A stretch of DNA of 64,000 nt, taken from Crocinitomicaceae bacterium. Its GTDB lineage: Bacteria; Bacteroidota; Bacteroidia; Flavobacteriales_D; Parvicellaceae. The notes beneath the pieces were generated by a model. The model was not told where the DNA came from. It did no database searches and worked only from the letters and a program-made list of their open reading frames with translations. The stretch's first letter is position 1. Each line of letters opens with the position of its first letter. The stretch spans positions 1-64,000 of the forward strand of contig PBNK01000006.1 in the NCBI GenBank assembly GCA_002723085.1. The letters run 5' to 3'. Position numbers and translations under genes: made by a program. Shown piece after piece: positions 46,161-54,788 of this stretch.

Positions 46161-46289
46161 TTTAAATTAAATTGTAAATAAATAATGTTAAATAAAATAA
46201 AATATTCATTTTTAACTGTAATTATAGTTTTAATAATTGCTCCATTGTTTTTGTTTATTGCTCAAAACAGTAAGCCAGTATATAATGAA
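46155..46289 (+). other. Extra in-frame segment with two stops separating adhesin and sorting domain
   Basis: The adhesin and the sorting-domain ORF share one frame. Between them lie stops TGA (46158) and TAA (46179), then ATG 46185 and a hydrophobic stretch. Aligned with the preceding fibronectin-like unit (YTD-11 aa-YYIVSV), the unit continues as LID / NSKPVYNENLD-IYRIVAV, so roughly 46155-46265 is surplus. Short direct repeats flank possible borders: GAA at 46155 and 46287, ATTG at 46149 and 46257. Insertion, programmed bypass or true gene split are all possible. Confidence 0.55.
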
Positions 46290-46652
46290 AATTTAGATAT
46301 ATATAGAATTGTTGCAGTTAGAAATGAAAACGATCAAATTGTTAGTGTTTCTAATACGATATCTGTTGAAAAACCTTTAGCTATTTATGCCCCAAATGCA
46401 TTTACACCTGATGGGGATGGTGTGAATGATCAATTTACCATTGTTGGTCAGGGAGCCATTGATTATAAACTTGAAATTTTTAATAGATGGGGCCAAATGG
46501 TTTATAAATCTGAAGATATTACTGTTTCTTGGTCAGGAGATTTTCAAGGTAGTCCAGCTCCAATGGGTACTTATGTGTATAAAGTAAAAACAAATGCCTT
46601 TGATGGTGGTGAAAGAATGATAAAATCAGGAACTGTTGTTTTAATTAGATAA
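46185..46652 (+). CDS. T9SS type B sorting-domain protein (detached C terminus of the adhesin)
   Basis: 155 aa. Residues 1-27 are a basic start plus a hydrophobic helix (KIKYSFLTVIIVLIIAPLFL) that could act as a signal peptide or anchor. Residues about 40-65 (IYRIVAVRNENDQIVSVSNT) are the last strands of a fibronectin-like unit whose first half is at the end of the upstream adhesin. Residues about 70-155 form a type B sorting domain (YAPNAFTPDGDGVNDQFTI ... EIFNRWGQMVYKS ... PMGTYVYKV). As a free protein, a sorting domain without cargo would be unusual. It lies 24 nt after the adhesin stop and just before PorP/SprF. Confidence 0.8.
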   Translation: MLNKIKYSFLTVIIVLIIAPLFLFIAQNSKPVYNENLDIYRIVAVRNENDQIVSVSNTISVEKPLAIYAPNAFTPDGDGVNDQFTIVGQGAIDYKLEIFNRWGQMVYKSEDITVSWSGDFQGSPAPMGTYVYKVKTNAFDGGERMIKSGTVVLIR

Positions 46653-46712
46653 CTTGCATTTTCTTTTTTATTTTTATTGAAAAATTAAGCTATCAGAGTT
46701 GTATTAATTATA

Positions 46713-47687
46713 TTGTTTGCTTTAACAAGTTCTGTAATCAAAAGTCAAGATCCTCAGTTCAGTCAATTTTATGCAAATTCACTTTATTTGAATCCTGCTT
46801 TTGCAGGCAGAGATATGAGTCCTCGTTTTCATTCTGGTTATAGAAATCAATGGCCAGGTTTAGATGCTTATGTAACATATAATATTGAATATGATCAGTT
46901 TTCAAGAGATTTGCATGGAGGTGTAGGATTTCAATTTTTGTATGATAAAACTGGTGGTGGAATTTTAAATACTGGTGTATTTGCTGGTTGTTATGCTTAT
47001 CAATTAAAAATAAATAGAAAATGGTCTTTAAATTTTGGACTTAAAGGTGCTTTTGTCCAGAAAAGTTTAAATTTCAACCTTGCTACTTTTGGCGATCAAT
47101 TTGATAATAGTAGAGGGCAAATCTACCAAACAAACCAACAACAAGGTAACAATTCTAGCTATTTTGATTTCGGAAGTGGCCTTATATTATATTCTGATAA
47201 TTTATTTGGTGGAGTCTCATTTAACCATTTAACTAGACCTAATGAATCTCTTTATTTTAGTTCAAATAATGATGCAAGAATACCCATTAGAAGCACGGTT
47301 CATGGCGGTTACAAATTAAGAGTTTTAAAAAACGGTCTTTTTCACAAAGAATTATTTATAGCACCAAATGTTTTGTTGGATTTCCAATCAAATTTTAAAC
47401 AATTAAATTTTGGTTCTTATTTTTTAGATGGAATTTATGGAATTGGCATATGGTATCGTCATACTAGCTTTACAAATCCAAATGGTGATTTTTCACTTCA
47501 AGATGGATTAATTTTAATGGGTGGGATTGAAACATCAACCATGAGGCTTTGTTATTCATATGATATTAGTTTATCTTCTGTTGTTGTAGCTGCGCCAGGA
47601 GCTCATGAAATATCAATAACTTTTGATTTACCAGAAATACATAAACCTTCAAAAAAATTTAGGGTAATTCAATGCCCAATGTTTTAA
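46713..47687 (+). CDS. PorP/SprF-like T9SS outer-membrane beta-barrel protein
   Basis: About 324 aa, PorP/SprF family, which forms outer-membrane barrels needed for secretion of type B cargo. The hallmark start of the mature protein, SQDPQFSQFYANSLYLNPAF, is followed by alternating beta strands and a C-terminal strand. Start choice is a problem: TTG 46713 leaves only MFALTSSVIKSQ, a clipped signal peptide. The frame upstream reads AIRVVLIILFALTSSVIKSQ back to a TAA at 46686; TTG AAA AAT lies just before that stop. A rare ATC start at 46692 would give a perfect signal peptide. It is adjacent to the split adhesin/sorting domain, consistent with a dedicated partner. Confidence 0.88.
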   Translation: MFALTSSVIKSQDPQFSQFYANSLYLNPAFAGRDMSPRFHSGYRNQWPGLDAYVTYNIEYDQFSRDLHGGVGFQFLYDKTGGGILNTGVFAGCYAYQLKINRKWSLNFGLKGAFVQKSLNFNLATFGDQFDNSRGQIYQTNQQQGNNSSYFDFGSGLILYSDNLFGGVSFNHLTRPNESLYFSSNNDARIPIRSTVHGGYKLRVLKNGLFHKELFIAPNVLLDFQSNFKQLNFGSYFLDGIYGIGIWYRHTSFTNPNGDFSLQDGLILMGGIETSTMRLCYSYDISLSSVVVAAPGAHEISITFDLPEIHKPSKKFRVIQCPMF

Positions 47688-47708
47688 ATTAACTATTAAA
47701 CACTTAAT

Positions 47709-48509
47709 ATGTCACAAAGAATTTTTATTGTACCCCACGATTTGTCTTCAGTAGCTGATAAAGCATTAAATCAAGCTTTACACTTAAGTAAATCTATTGA
47801 TTCTAAAATTATTTTACTTCACATAATTCAGAAAGAATCTGAAAAAGAAAATGCTGATAATTACCTTAATAAAATTGTAGAAAAAAACCCATCAGTTCCA
47901 ATAGATTTAATTGTAAAAAAAGGAAGTATTTTTACTGATATTGGAAAAGTTGCTGATGAAAATAAAGCTTCAGCAATTATAATGGGAACTCATGGAGCTA
48001 AAGGCATGCAAAAAGTATTTGGCAGCTTTGCTATGAAGGTTATTATTAGTACTAGTGTTCCATTTATGGTAATACAAGAACATACTATTTTAAAAGATTT
48101 TAATAGAATATGTTTTTCAATCGAAGCTACATCTGAAAGTATGCAAATTATGTCTTTAGCAGGCAATTTAGCTAAAACATATAATTCTAAAATTTATATA
48201 ATCGCAGAGAAAGAAAAGGATAGGAAAATTGCCATTAAGATTAAAAATAATCTGACAATTTTAAGTAAACACATGAAAAAAATAGGAGTTAATTTTCATT
48301 TGGAATTATTAGAAAACAAATCATCATGGGTAAATACAGTTCAGGACTATGCAGCTGCCAATTCTATAGATATGTTTGCCTATTCCTATGATTCAGATAG
48401 ATTTCTTGCATCAAATGATAAGTTTTCTCAATCTCTTATATTTAATGAGTCTCATATTCCTGCATTAATAATAAATGCTAAAAAGATAACTGCATCAACT
48501 TATTTTTAA
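47709..48509 (+). CDS. Universal stress protein with two tandem UspA domains
   Basis: A 266-aa soluble protein. The first UspA domain (residues 1-125) has the ATP-binding pattern GTHGAKGMQKVFGSFAMKVI and ends in VPFMVIQE. The second domain (about 135-265) is more diverged and lacks a clear G-2x-G-9x-G motif (YSYDSDRFLASND), so it may not bind ATP. The stop overlaps the bcp start by one base (TAATG), linking it to peroxide defence. Confidence 0.87.
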   Translation: MSQRIFIVPHDLSSVADKALNQALHLSKSIDSKIILLHIIQKESEKENADNYLNKIVEKNPSVPIDLIVKKGSIFTDIGKVADENKASAIIMGTHGAKGMQKVFGSFAMKVIISTSVPFMVIQEHTILKDFNRICFSIEATSESMQIMSLAGNLAKTYNSKIYIIAEKEKDRKIAIKIKNNLTILSKHMKKIGVNFHLELLENKSSWVNTVQDYAAANSIDMFAYSYDSDRFLASNDKFSQSLIFNESHIPALIINAKKITASTYF

Positions 48510-48967
48510 TGAATTTAGATATAGGAGATATTTTTCCAGATTTTACATTAAAAGATGAAAATAATAATGATTTCACTCTTTCAGAAAATCTTAATGACCA
48601 ACATTTTGTAGTTTATTTCTACCCAAAAGATGAAACACCAGGATGTGTAAAACAAGCCTGTCATTTTAGAGATTCTTATGAAGAGTTTTTAAAATTTAAT
48701 TGTAAAGTCATTGGTGTTAGTGGGGATAGTGTAGAAAGTCATCTAAATTTTAAAAATAAAAACAATCTTCCCTTTACTCTTTTATCAGATAATAAAAATA
48801 TACTTAGAAACAAAATTGGAATTCCAAATGATTTTTTAGGTTTAGTTCCTGGTAGACAAACTTTTTTGCTGAAAAAAACTGGTGAAATTATTTTTACTTT
48901 TCACTCTTCAATCAATATGAAAAGACATATTGACGAAGCGCTTTCTACATTAAAAAAAATGAGCTAA
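48509..48967 (+). CDS. bcp: Peroxiredoxin of the BCP/PrxQ type
   Basis: A 152-aa thiol peroxidase reducing H2O2 and organic peroxides, with thioredoxin as usual donor. The active-site segment FYPKDETPGCVKQACHFRD holds the peroxidatic Cys46 and the resolving Cys51 five residues later, the PrxQ alpha2 arrangement. No signal peptide is present, so it is cytoplasmic. It is translationally coupled to the USP gene. Confidence 0.93.
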   Translation: MNLDIGDIFPDFTLKDENNNDFTLSENLNDQHFVVYFYPKDETPGCVKQACHFRDSYEEFLKFNCKVIGVSGDSVESHLNFKNKNNLPFTLLSDNKNILRNKIGIPNDFLGLVPGRQTFLLKKTGEIIFTFHSSINMKRHIDEALSTLKKMS

Positions 48968-49000
48968 ATTTTTTGGCTTGAAATTTGTAATATTTAAATC

Positions 49001-51193
49001 ATGATTAAAAAAACTTTATTTTCAATATTATTATGCTGCAGTTGTGTATTCTATTCTCAGTCTGAATTATCAAATGAATTAATTTGGCAAACCGGTGCAT
49101 TTTACCCTAATACCATAAGTGGAATTGAATCTATGAATGATGGAGAAAATTACACTTCAATTGATAGGTTTGAAAATGCAATTGAAATAAATCAATATTC
49201 TTACAAAAACAATAAAAAAATTAAAACAATTTTTTCTTCTAATGAATTTAAAGATTTTTCTTTTAATGATTATTCATTTAGTGAAGATGAAAATTTCATA
49301 TTATTAAGTACTAATGTTGAATCTATTTATAGACATTCTTCTAAAGGAAATTATTATATATATGATGTTAAAGAAAATACACTTTCTAAACTGACAGACT
49401 TTTCTTTAGGAAAGCAAAGGTTAGCTAAGTTTTCACCTGATGGTACAAAAATTGCTTTTGTAAGAAACAATAATCTTTTTTATGTAATTCTTGAATCAAT
49501 GAAAGAATTTCAGGTTACTATTGATGGAGAAATAAACAACATTATTAACGGAGCTACAGATTGGGTATATGAAGAGGAATTTAGTTTTCATAAAGGGTTT
49601 TATTGGTCTCCAGATAGTAAAAAAATTGCTTATTATAAATTTGATGAATCAAATGTGAAAGAATATCAAATGGAGATGTATGGTACCCTATACCCTACTC
49701 ATTACAAATTTAAATACCCTAAGGCTGGAGAAAGTAATTCTATAATTTCCATTAATGTATACAACATATTGCAAGAAAGAACTATTCCTTTTGATATTGG
49801 ATTAAATCCAGATATATATATACCTAGAATTACATGGGGTAAAGACAACGATAATTTATATGTTGTTAAATTAAATAGACTTCAAAACCAACTTGAAATA
49901 TTAGCTGGAAACTTTTCTAATACAATTCCTAATAGTCAGGGAGTCTCAACAAAAGTTATATATGAGGAAAAATCAGATACTTATATTGATGTGCACGATA
50001 ATATGGAATTTATTTCAGATGAAGAGTTCATATGGACAAGCGAAAAGAATGGTTTTAATCATATATATATTATAAATTATATTAAGCAAACTGAAAATCA
50101 ATTAACTAGCGGCAAATGGGAAGTTACTTCTGTATATGGATTAAACAATAAAACGAATCAATTGTATTTTCAAGCAGCAAAAAATCATCCAACTCAAAGG
50201 GAAATTTATAGTGTTAACCTTGAAACAAAATCGTTAAAATGCATTTCTTCTAAATCAGGTACTAATGAAGCTGAGTTTAGTAATAATTTTAAATATTTCA
50301 TAAATACCAATACCACAGCAAATACTCCTCATTACATTACTTTAAATAAATCTGACGGTAAAGAAATAAGAGTTATTGAAGACAATCAAAATCTAGTTAA
50401 AAGGATGGATAATTATAATCTTTTTCAAAAAGAATTTATTACTGTTCCAAATGGTAAAGGTCTTGATTTAAATGCATGGGTAATTAAAGATCCAAAATTA
50501 GATACTTTAAAAAAGCATCCATTGTTAATGTTTGTATATGGAGGTCCAGGAATAAATACTGTTAATGACTCTTGGTCTTGGATGAATTATTTTTGGTTTC
50601 AATATTTAGCAAAACAAGGATTTGTTGTTGTTTCAGTAGATGCAAGAGGAACTGGCTACAGAGGAAGAGATTTCAAGCACTCTACTTATCTTCAATTAGG
50701 AAAATTTGAAACTGAAGATCAAATTGCTGCAGCTAAATATTTTGGATCAAAAAATTATATAGATGAGAAGAATATTGGTATTTTCGGATGGAGTTATGGT
50801 GGATATATGTCATCTTTATGCATAACGAAAGGTGCTGATGTTTTTTCAACAGCTATTGCAGTTGCTCCTGTTACTAATTGGAGATTTTATGATAATATAT
50901 ACACAGAAAGATTCATGAGAACTCCACAGGAAAATGGCAGTAATTATGATGTTAATTCTCCTATAAATCATGTTGATAAATTAAAGGGTAATTACTTGTT
51001 GATTCATGGAACAGCTGATGATAATGTTCATTTTCAAAATGCGATTGAAATGACAACAGCATTAGTTAATGCCAATAAACAATTTGATCTTTTTAATTAT
51101 CCTGATAAAAATCATGGTATATATGGAGGAAATACAAGATTACATTTATATACACTAATGACTAACTTTTTAAATAATAACTTAAATGATTAA
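49001..51193 (+). CDS. Dipeptidyl peptidase IV (S9 family)
   Basis: A 730-aa exported serine peptidase removing Xaa-Pro dipeptides. The signal peptide ends at CVFYSQ (residue about 20). A beta-propeller N-terminal domain (DPPIV_N, about 60-460) contains the EE motif YEEEF that binds the substrate N terminus. The alpha/beta-hydrolase domain has Ser598 in GWSYGGY, Asp673 in HGTADDNVHF and His705 in KNHGIYGG, the complete triad. Expected in the periplasm or on the outer membrane, for peptide use. Its end overlaps the thioredoxin-like gene by 8 nt. Confidence 0.94.
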   Translation: MIKKTLFSILLCCSCVFYSQSELSNELIWQTGAFYPNTISGIESMNDGENYTSIDRFENAIEINQYSYKNNKKIKTIFSSNEFKDFSFNDYSFSEDENFILLSTNVESIYRHSSKGNYYIYDVKENTLSKLTDFSLGKQRLAKFSPDGTKIAFVRNNNLFYVILESMKEFQVTIDGEINNIINGATDWVYEEEFSFHKGFYWSPDSKKIAYYKFDESNVKEYQMEMYGTLYPTHYKFKYPKAGESNSIISINVYNILQERTIPFDIGLNPDIYIPRITWGKDNDNLYVVKLNRLQNQLEILAGNFSNTIPNSQGVSTKVIYEEKSDTYIDVHDNMEFISDEEFIWTSEKNGFNHIYIINYIKQTENQLTSGKWEVTSVYGLNNKTNQLYFQAAKNHPTQREIYSVNLETKSLKCISSKSGTNEAEFSNNFKYFINTNTTANTPHYITLNKSDGKEIRVIEDNQNLVKRMDNYNLFQKEFITVPNGKGLDLNAWVIKDPKLDTLKKHPLLMFVYGGPGINTVNDSWSWMNYFWFQYLAKQGFVVVSVDARGTGYRGRDFKHSTYLQLGKFETEDQIAAAKYFGSKNYIDEKNIGIFGWSYGGYMSSLCITKGADVFSTAIAVAPVTNWRFYDNIYTERFMRTPQENGSNYDVNSPINHVDKLKGNYLLIHGTADDNVHFQNAIEMTTALVNANKQFDLFNYPDKNHGIYGGNTRLHLYTLMTNFLNNNLND

Positions 51194-51659
51194 AAAAACT
51201 TTAACCCTACTGTTTATAACAATATCAAGTATTGTTTACACACAAAATGAAAATGCCCTAAAATGGGAGACAAAATTAGATCAAGCTATTAATAAAGCGG
51301 TTTCAGAAAATAAAACCATGATGTTGTTCTTTACAGGTAGTGATTGGTGCGGTTGGTGTATGAGATTGCAAAAAGAGGTTTTTGTAAAGCCTGAATTTAA
51401 AAATTGGGCAGATAAGAATGTAGTTTTAGTTGAACTTGATTTTCCAAGAAGAACTGCACAGGATCCAAAAATATCTCAACAAAATAGAGAGTTAGCACAA
51501 ATGTTTCAAGTAAGAGGCTACCCTACGGTATGGTTTGTTGAACCTGAAATTTCAGATAGTAATCAAATTAATCTAAAAAAAATAGGTTATCAAGGCTACC
51601 TAGCTGGAGGGCCAGTTGCATGGACAACTTCCGCTAATAAATTTTTATTAAATAAGTAA
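51186..51659 (+). CDS. Exported thioredoxin-fold protein (Thioredoxin_7 type)
   Basis: 157 aa with a signal peptide ending at IVYTQ (residue about 20). The redox motif is FFTGSDWCGWCMRLQKEVF, with Cys55 and Cys58 (CGWC), and a cis-Pro segment at RGYPTVWF. Such proteins are periplasmic disulfide reductases or isomerases. Its ATG lies inside the end of the DPP IV gene, so the two are coupled; a role in DPP IV disulfide formation is possible but unproven. Confidence 0.88.
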   Translation: MIKKTLTLLFITISSIVYTQNENALKWETKLDQAINKAVSENKTMMLFFTGSDWCGWCMRLQKEVFVKPEFKNWADKNVVLVELDFPRRTAQDPKISQQNRELAQMFQVRGYPTVWFVEPEISDSNQINLKKIGYQGYLAGGPVAWTTSANKFLLNK

Positions 51660-51729
51660 AACAAAAAAATTAATTTATTTAGTTTAAGTTTTATTTTTCC
51701 GTAAAGAAATGTAATCTTTATAGGAGTAA

Positions 51730-53412
51730 ATGAAAATATACCGATTCATACATAGTTATAGCATTAAAATTTTAAAAGAAGAATTTCAACTATCTAATGG
51801 TGATATTCTTGAACGTACTGCAAAAATTTCTTTTAATGATGCTCATAATAACTTAATTGAAAGAAGAAAATATGGTGTTATAGATAAGGAAAAATTATAT
51901 GAATTAATTAATTCTGGAAAAGAAATTGATGTATCAAATTGTTATGTCAAAAACTTTTCATTAAGCGATTATAAATACAAATACAAATTAAGTAAAGAGC
52001 AAAAAGTTGATTTAAAAAATTTTACTGCAGTTCAATCCTTATTTGAATCTGAGAAATCAGTTGACTTTTCAAATGCAAATTTTATTGGAGAAAAAACCGA
52101 TTTTTCGGGTACTCATTTTGGTTCTGGAAATTTAAGTTTCTATAATTCTGAATTTGGAGATTTTCCAGTTTCTTTTATTAACACAAGCTATAGCGAAGGA
52201 AATAGCAATTTCCAATACGTTAAATTCAATAATGGTAATGTCAACTTTGAAGATGCTACATTTCAAAATGGAGATGTAAGTTTTGTGAATTCTTATTTTG
52301 GAGATGGCTTCACTAATTTTAAAAACATACATTTTGGAAATGGAGATGTTAATTTTAGATTCAGCACTTTTAGTAAAGGAAATATTACGTTTGATAAAAG
52401 TGTATTTAATGGGGGTGACATTAATTTCTCTAAAATAGACTTTGGTGAAGGAAAAGTTGATTTTAGAAGAGTTGATTTTGGAGATGGAGATTTAGATTTT
52501 CAAGAAATAGAAGTAAAAGGGAAACAAAAAATTGTTTTTAGAAGGGCTAAATTTGGCAAAAGAAATACAAGTTTTAGAGATTTACATTTAAATGAATCAT
52601 CTATGGATTTTGATGAAGCAGAATTCAACAACGGAAAAGTTGATTTTTTTAAAGCAGAAGTTAAATCAATTTCATTTTCAAAATGTTTATTAAGTTGCTA
52701 TATAGATTTTAGAGTGGATAGCTGTGATACCATTAGCCTTAAACAATCTATTGTTCAGGATATTGTTGATCTTAATCCAGGTTTATCCAAAATGAAACTA
52801 AATAAACTTAATCTTTCTGGAGTAAGAAATATGGGTGATATTTTTATTTCATGGGATGATAATCGTGTACTAGATTTAATATGTAATCAAACAGATACTT
52901 CTTTACATGATAAGGCAGAGCAATTTAGACTTCTTAAGGAAGAATTTAGAGACACTGGCAGATATACAGATGAAGACAAAGCATATATATACTTTAAGCG
53001 TTTTGAATTAAAGGATCATGTTGAATCTTTAAAAAAAGAAAGTTTAATAAAACGAATTTTATATTATCCATCTTATGTTTTTCAAAAAATTATATTTGAT
53101 TGGATGGGTCTTTATGCGACCAACCCTTTTAGGGTAATATTTAGCATTTTAGTAGTTAATTTATTATTTGCCATTTTGTATACATTTTTCATGAATGATA
53201 CTAATGTAATTTCATGTATTTCAAATGAATTATCAATAACAGCTAAATTTTTTGAAAGCCTTTATTTTAGTGCTATCACTTTTTTTACTATCGGATATGG
53301 TGAATGTGTACCTTTAGGATTTTTCAAAATAATTGCTCCTATTCAAGGTTTTACAGGCGTGTTTCTTATGTCTTATTTTACAGTTGCATTCGTAAGGAAA
53401 ATTTTAAGGTAA
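51730..53412 (+). CDS. Potassium channel (2TM pore) with N-terminal 12-residue-repeat beta-solenoid
   Basis: 560 aa. Residues about 113-310 form some 16 tandem 12-residue repeats of the pattern F-x2-G-x3-F-x4; Phe (or Tyr) recurs at 113, 118, 125, 130, 137 and so on to 257, alternating +5 and +7, then with a one-residue slip to 306. This differs from the 5-residue pentapeptide pattern but suggests a beta-solenoid. After a mixed segment (310-460) come TM1 (about 468-487), a pore helix, the selectivity filter TIGYG (520-524) and TM2 (about 533-556): a KcsA-like pore. No signal peptide, so the solenoid is cytoplasmic. AGGAG 3 nt before the ATG is an unusual Shine-Dalgarno for this phylum. The gating ligand is unknown. 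Confidence 0.85.
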   Translation: MKIYRFIHSYSIKILKEEFQLSNGDILERTAKISFNDAHNNLIERRKYGVIDKEKLYELINSGKEIDVSNCYVKNFSLSDYKYKYKLSKEQKVDLKNFTAVQSLFESEKSVDFSNANFIGEKTDFSGTHFGSGNLSFYNSEFGDFPVSFINTSYSEGNSNFQYVKFNNGNVNFEDATFQNGDVSFVNSYFGDGFTNFKNIHFGNGDVNFRFSTFSKGNITFDKSVFNGGDINFSKIDFGEGKVDFRRVDFGDGDLDFQEIEVKGKQKIVFRRAKFGKRNTSFRDLHLNESSMDFDEAEFNNGKVDFFKAEVKSISFSKCLLSCYIDFRVDSCDTISLKQSIVQDIVDLNPGLSKMKLNKLNLSGVRNMGDIFISWDDNRVLDLICNQTDTSLHDKAEQFRLLKEEFRDTGRYTDEDKAYIYFKRFELKDHVESLKKESLIKRILYYPSYVFQKIIFDWMGLYATNPFRVIFSILVVNLLFAILYTFFMNDTNVISCISNELSITAKFFESLYFSAITFFTIGYGECVPLGFFKIIAPIQGFTGVFLMSYFTVAFVRKILR

Positions 53413-53494
53413 ACAAAGCCGTTTTTGTGAGTGATAATTCGCTAAAAATGTTATATTAGCATATTATAATTCAAAAAACATTACTAAATTAAAT

Positions 53495-54781
53495 ATGAGC
53501 GAAACGGTTAAGCTAACTATTGGAGAAAAAACTTATGAACTACCTGTAATTGAAGGGTCTGAAAATGAAAAAGCGATTGATATAACTAAATTAAGAGCTG
53601 AATCAGGTTATATTACTATTGATACTGGATTTAAAAATACTGGTTCAACCAAGAGTGCTGTAACCTTTCTAGATGGAGAAAAAGGTATACTTAGATACAG
53701 AGGATATCCAATTGAACAATTAGCTGAAAAGGCAGAGTTTCTAGAAGTTTCATATCTTTTAATTTATGGTCACTTACCTACTAAAACTGAATACCAAGAG
53801 TTTAAAGAAAATATAACAACTCATACTTTAGTTCATGAGGATATGAGAATGTTTTTTGAAGCATATCCAGCTAAAGCTCACCCTATGGGTATAATGGCTG
53901 CATCATTATGTACACTATCTACTTTCTATCCTGAATCGTTAGACCCTAATAGAAGCGATGAAGCTGTTGATTTAACTATTCACAGGTTACTTGCTAAAAT
54001 TCCAACACTGGCAGCATGGTCATATAAAAATGCCATGAGACATCCTGTAATATATCCAAAAAACCATTTTGATTATTGTGAGAACTTCTTACATATGATG
54101 TTTGCTATGCCGACTTGTGAATATTCACCTGATCCAATTATTACTAATGCATTGAACAAATTGCTTATTCTTCATGCTGATCATGAACAAAATTGTTCAG
54201 CATCAACTGTTAGAGTTGTTGGTTCTTCTCAGGCTAATTTATATGCATCCATTTCAGCTGGCGTTTCAGCTCTTTGGGGGCCATTGCATGGTGGAGCAAA
54301 TCAAGCTGTAATTGAAATGTTAGAAACCATTATTAATGATGGTGGAGATTTAGAAAAATGGATTAATAAAGCTAAAGATAAAGAGGATTCTTTCAGATTA
54401 ATGGGCTTCGGACATAGGGTTTATAAAAACTTTGATCCTAGAGCTAAAATTATTAAAAAAGCTGCAGATGATGTTTTGGGTAAATTGGGTGTTGTTGATC
54501 CTGTATTAGACATTGCTAAGAAACTTGAAGAAGTTGCTTTAAATGATGAATATTTTCAATCAAGAGGGCTATATCCAAATGTAGATTTTTATTCTGGAAT
54601 TATATACAGAGCTCTTGGAATACCTACTGAAATGTTTACAGTTATGTTTGCATTAGGAAGATTGCCTGGATGGATTGCTCAATGGAAAGAAATGATGCAC
54701 GATAAACAACCTATCAGTAGGCCTAGACAAATCTATACTGGAGAAACTGAACGAGATTTTGTGGATATAGATAAAAGATAA
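53495..54781 (+). CDS. gltA: Citrate synthase
   Basis: A 428-aa type II-like citrate synthase of the TCA cycle, condensing oxaloacetate and acetyl-CoA. The catalytic residues are visible: His in GPLHGGANQAVIEML, His in MGFGHRVYKNFDPRA, and Asp in PNVDFYSGIIYRALG. The N-terminal 40-residue beta extension (KLTIGEKTYELPVIEGSE) is typical of the larger hexameric bacterial enzymes, which are often NADH-regulated. Cytoplasmic. It stands as a single gene with an 82-nt upstream gap. Confidence 0.97.
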   Translation: MSETVKLTIGEKTYELPVIEGSENEKAIDITKLRAESGYITIDTGFKNTGSTKSAVTFLDGEKGILRYRGYPIEQLAEKAEFLEVSYLLIYGHLPTKTEYQEFKENITTHTLVHEDMRMFFEAYPAKAHPMGIMAASLCTLSTFYPESLDPNRSDEAVDLTIHRLLAKIPTLAAWSYKNAMRHPVIYPKNHFDYCENFLHMMFAMPTCEYSPDPIITNALNKLLILHADHEQNCSASTVRVVGSSQANLYASISAGVSALWGPLHGGANQAVIEMLETIINDGGDLEKWINKAKDKEDSFRLMGFGHRVYKNFDPRAKIIKKAADDVLGKLGVVDPVLDIAKKLEEVALNDEYFQSRGLYPNVDFYSGIIYRALGIPTEMFTVMFALGRLPGWIAQWKEMMHDKQPISRPRQIYTGETERDFVDIDKR

Positions 54782-54788
54782 CTTATTC

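Noticed and set aside
53412-53440. Terminator after the K+ channel gene (ACAAA ... TTTGT)
   Set aside because: The stem is only 5 bp and AT-rich, and the T run is part of the stem.
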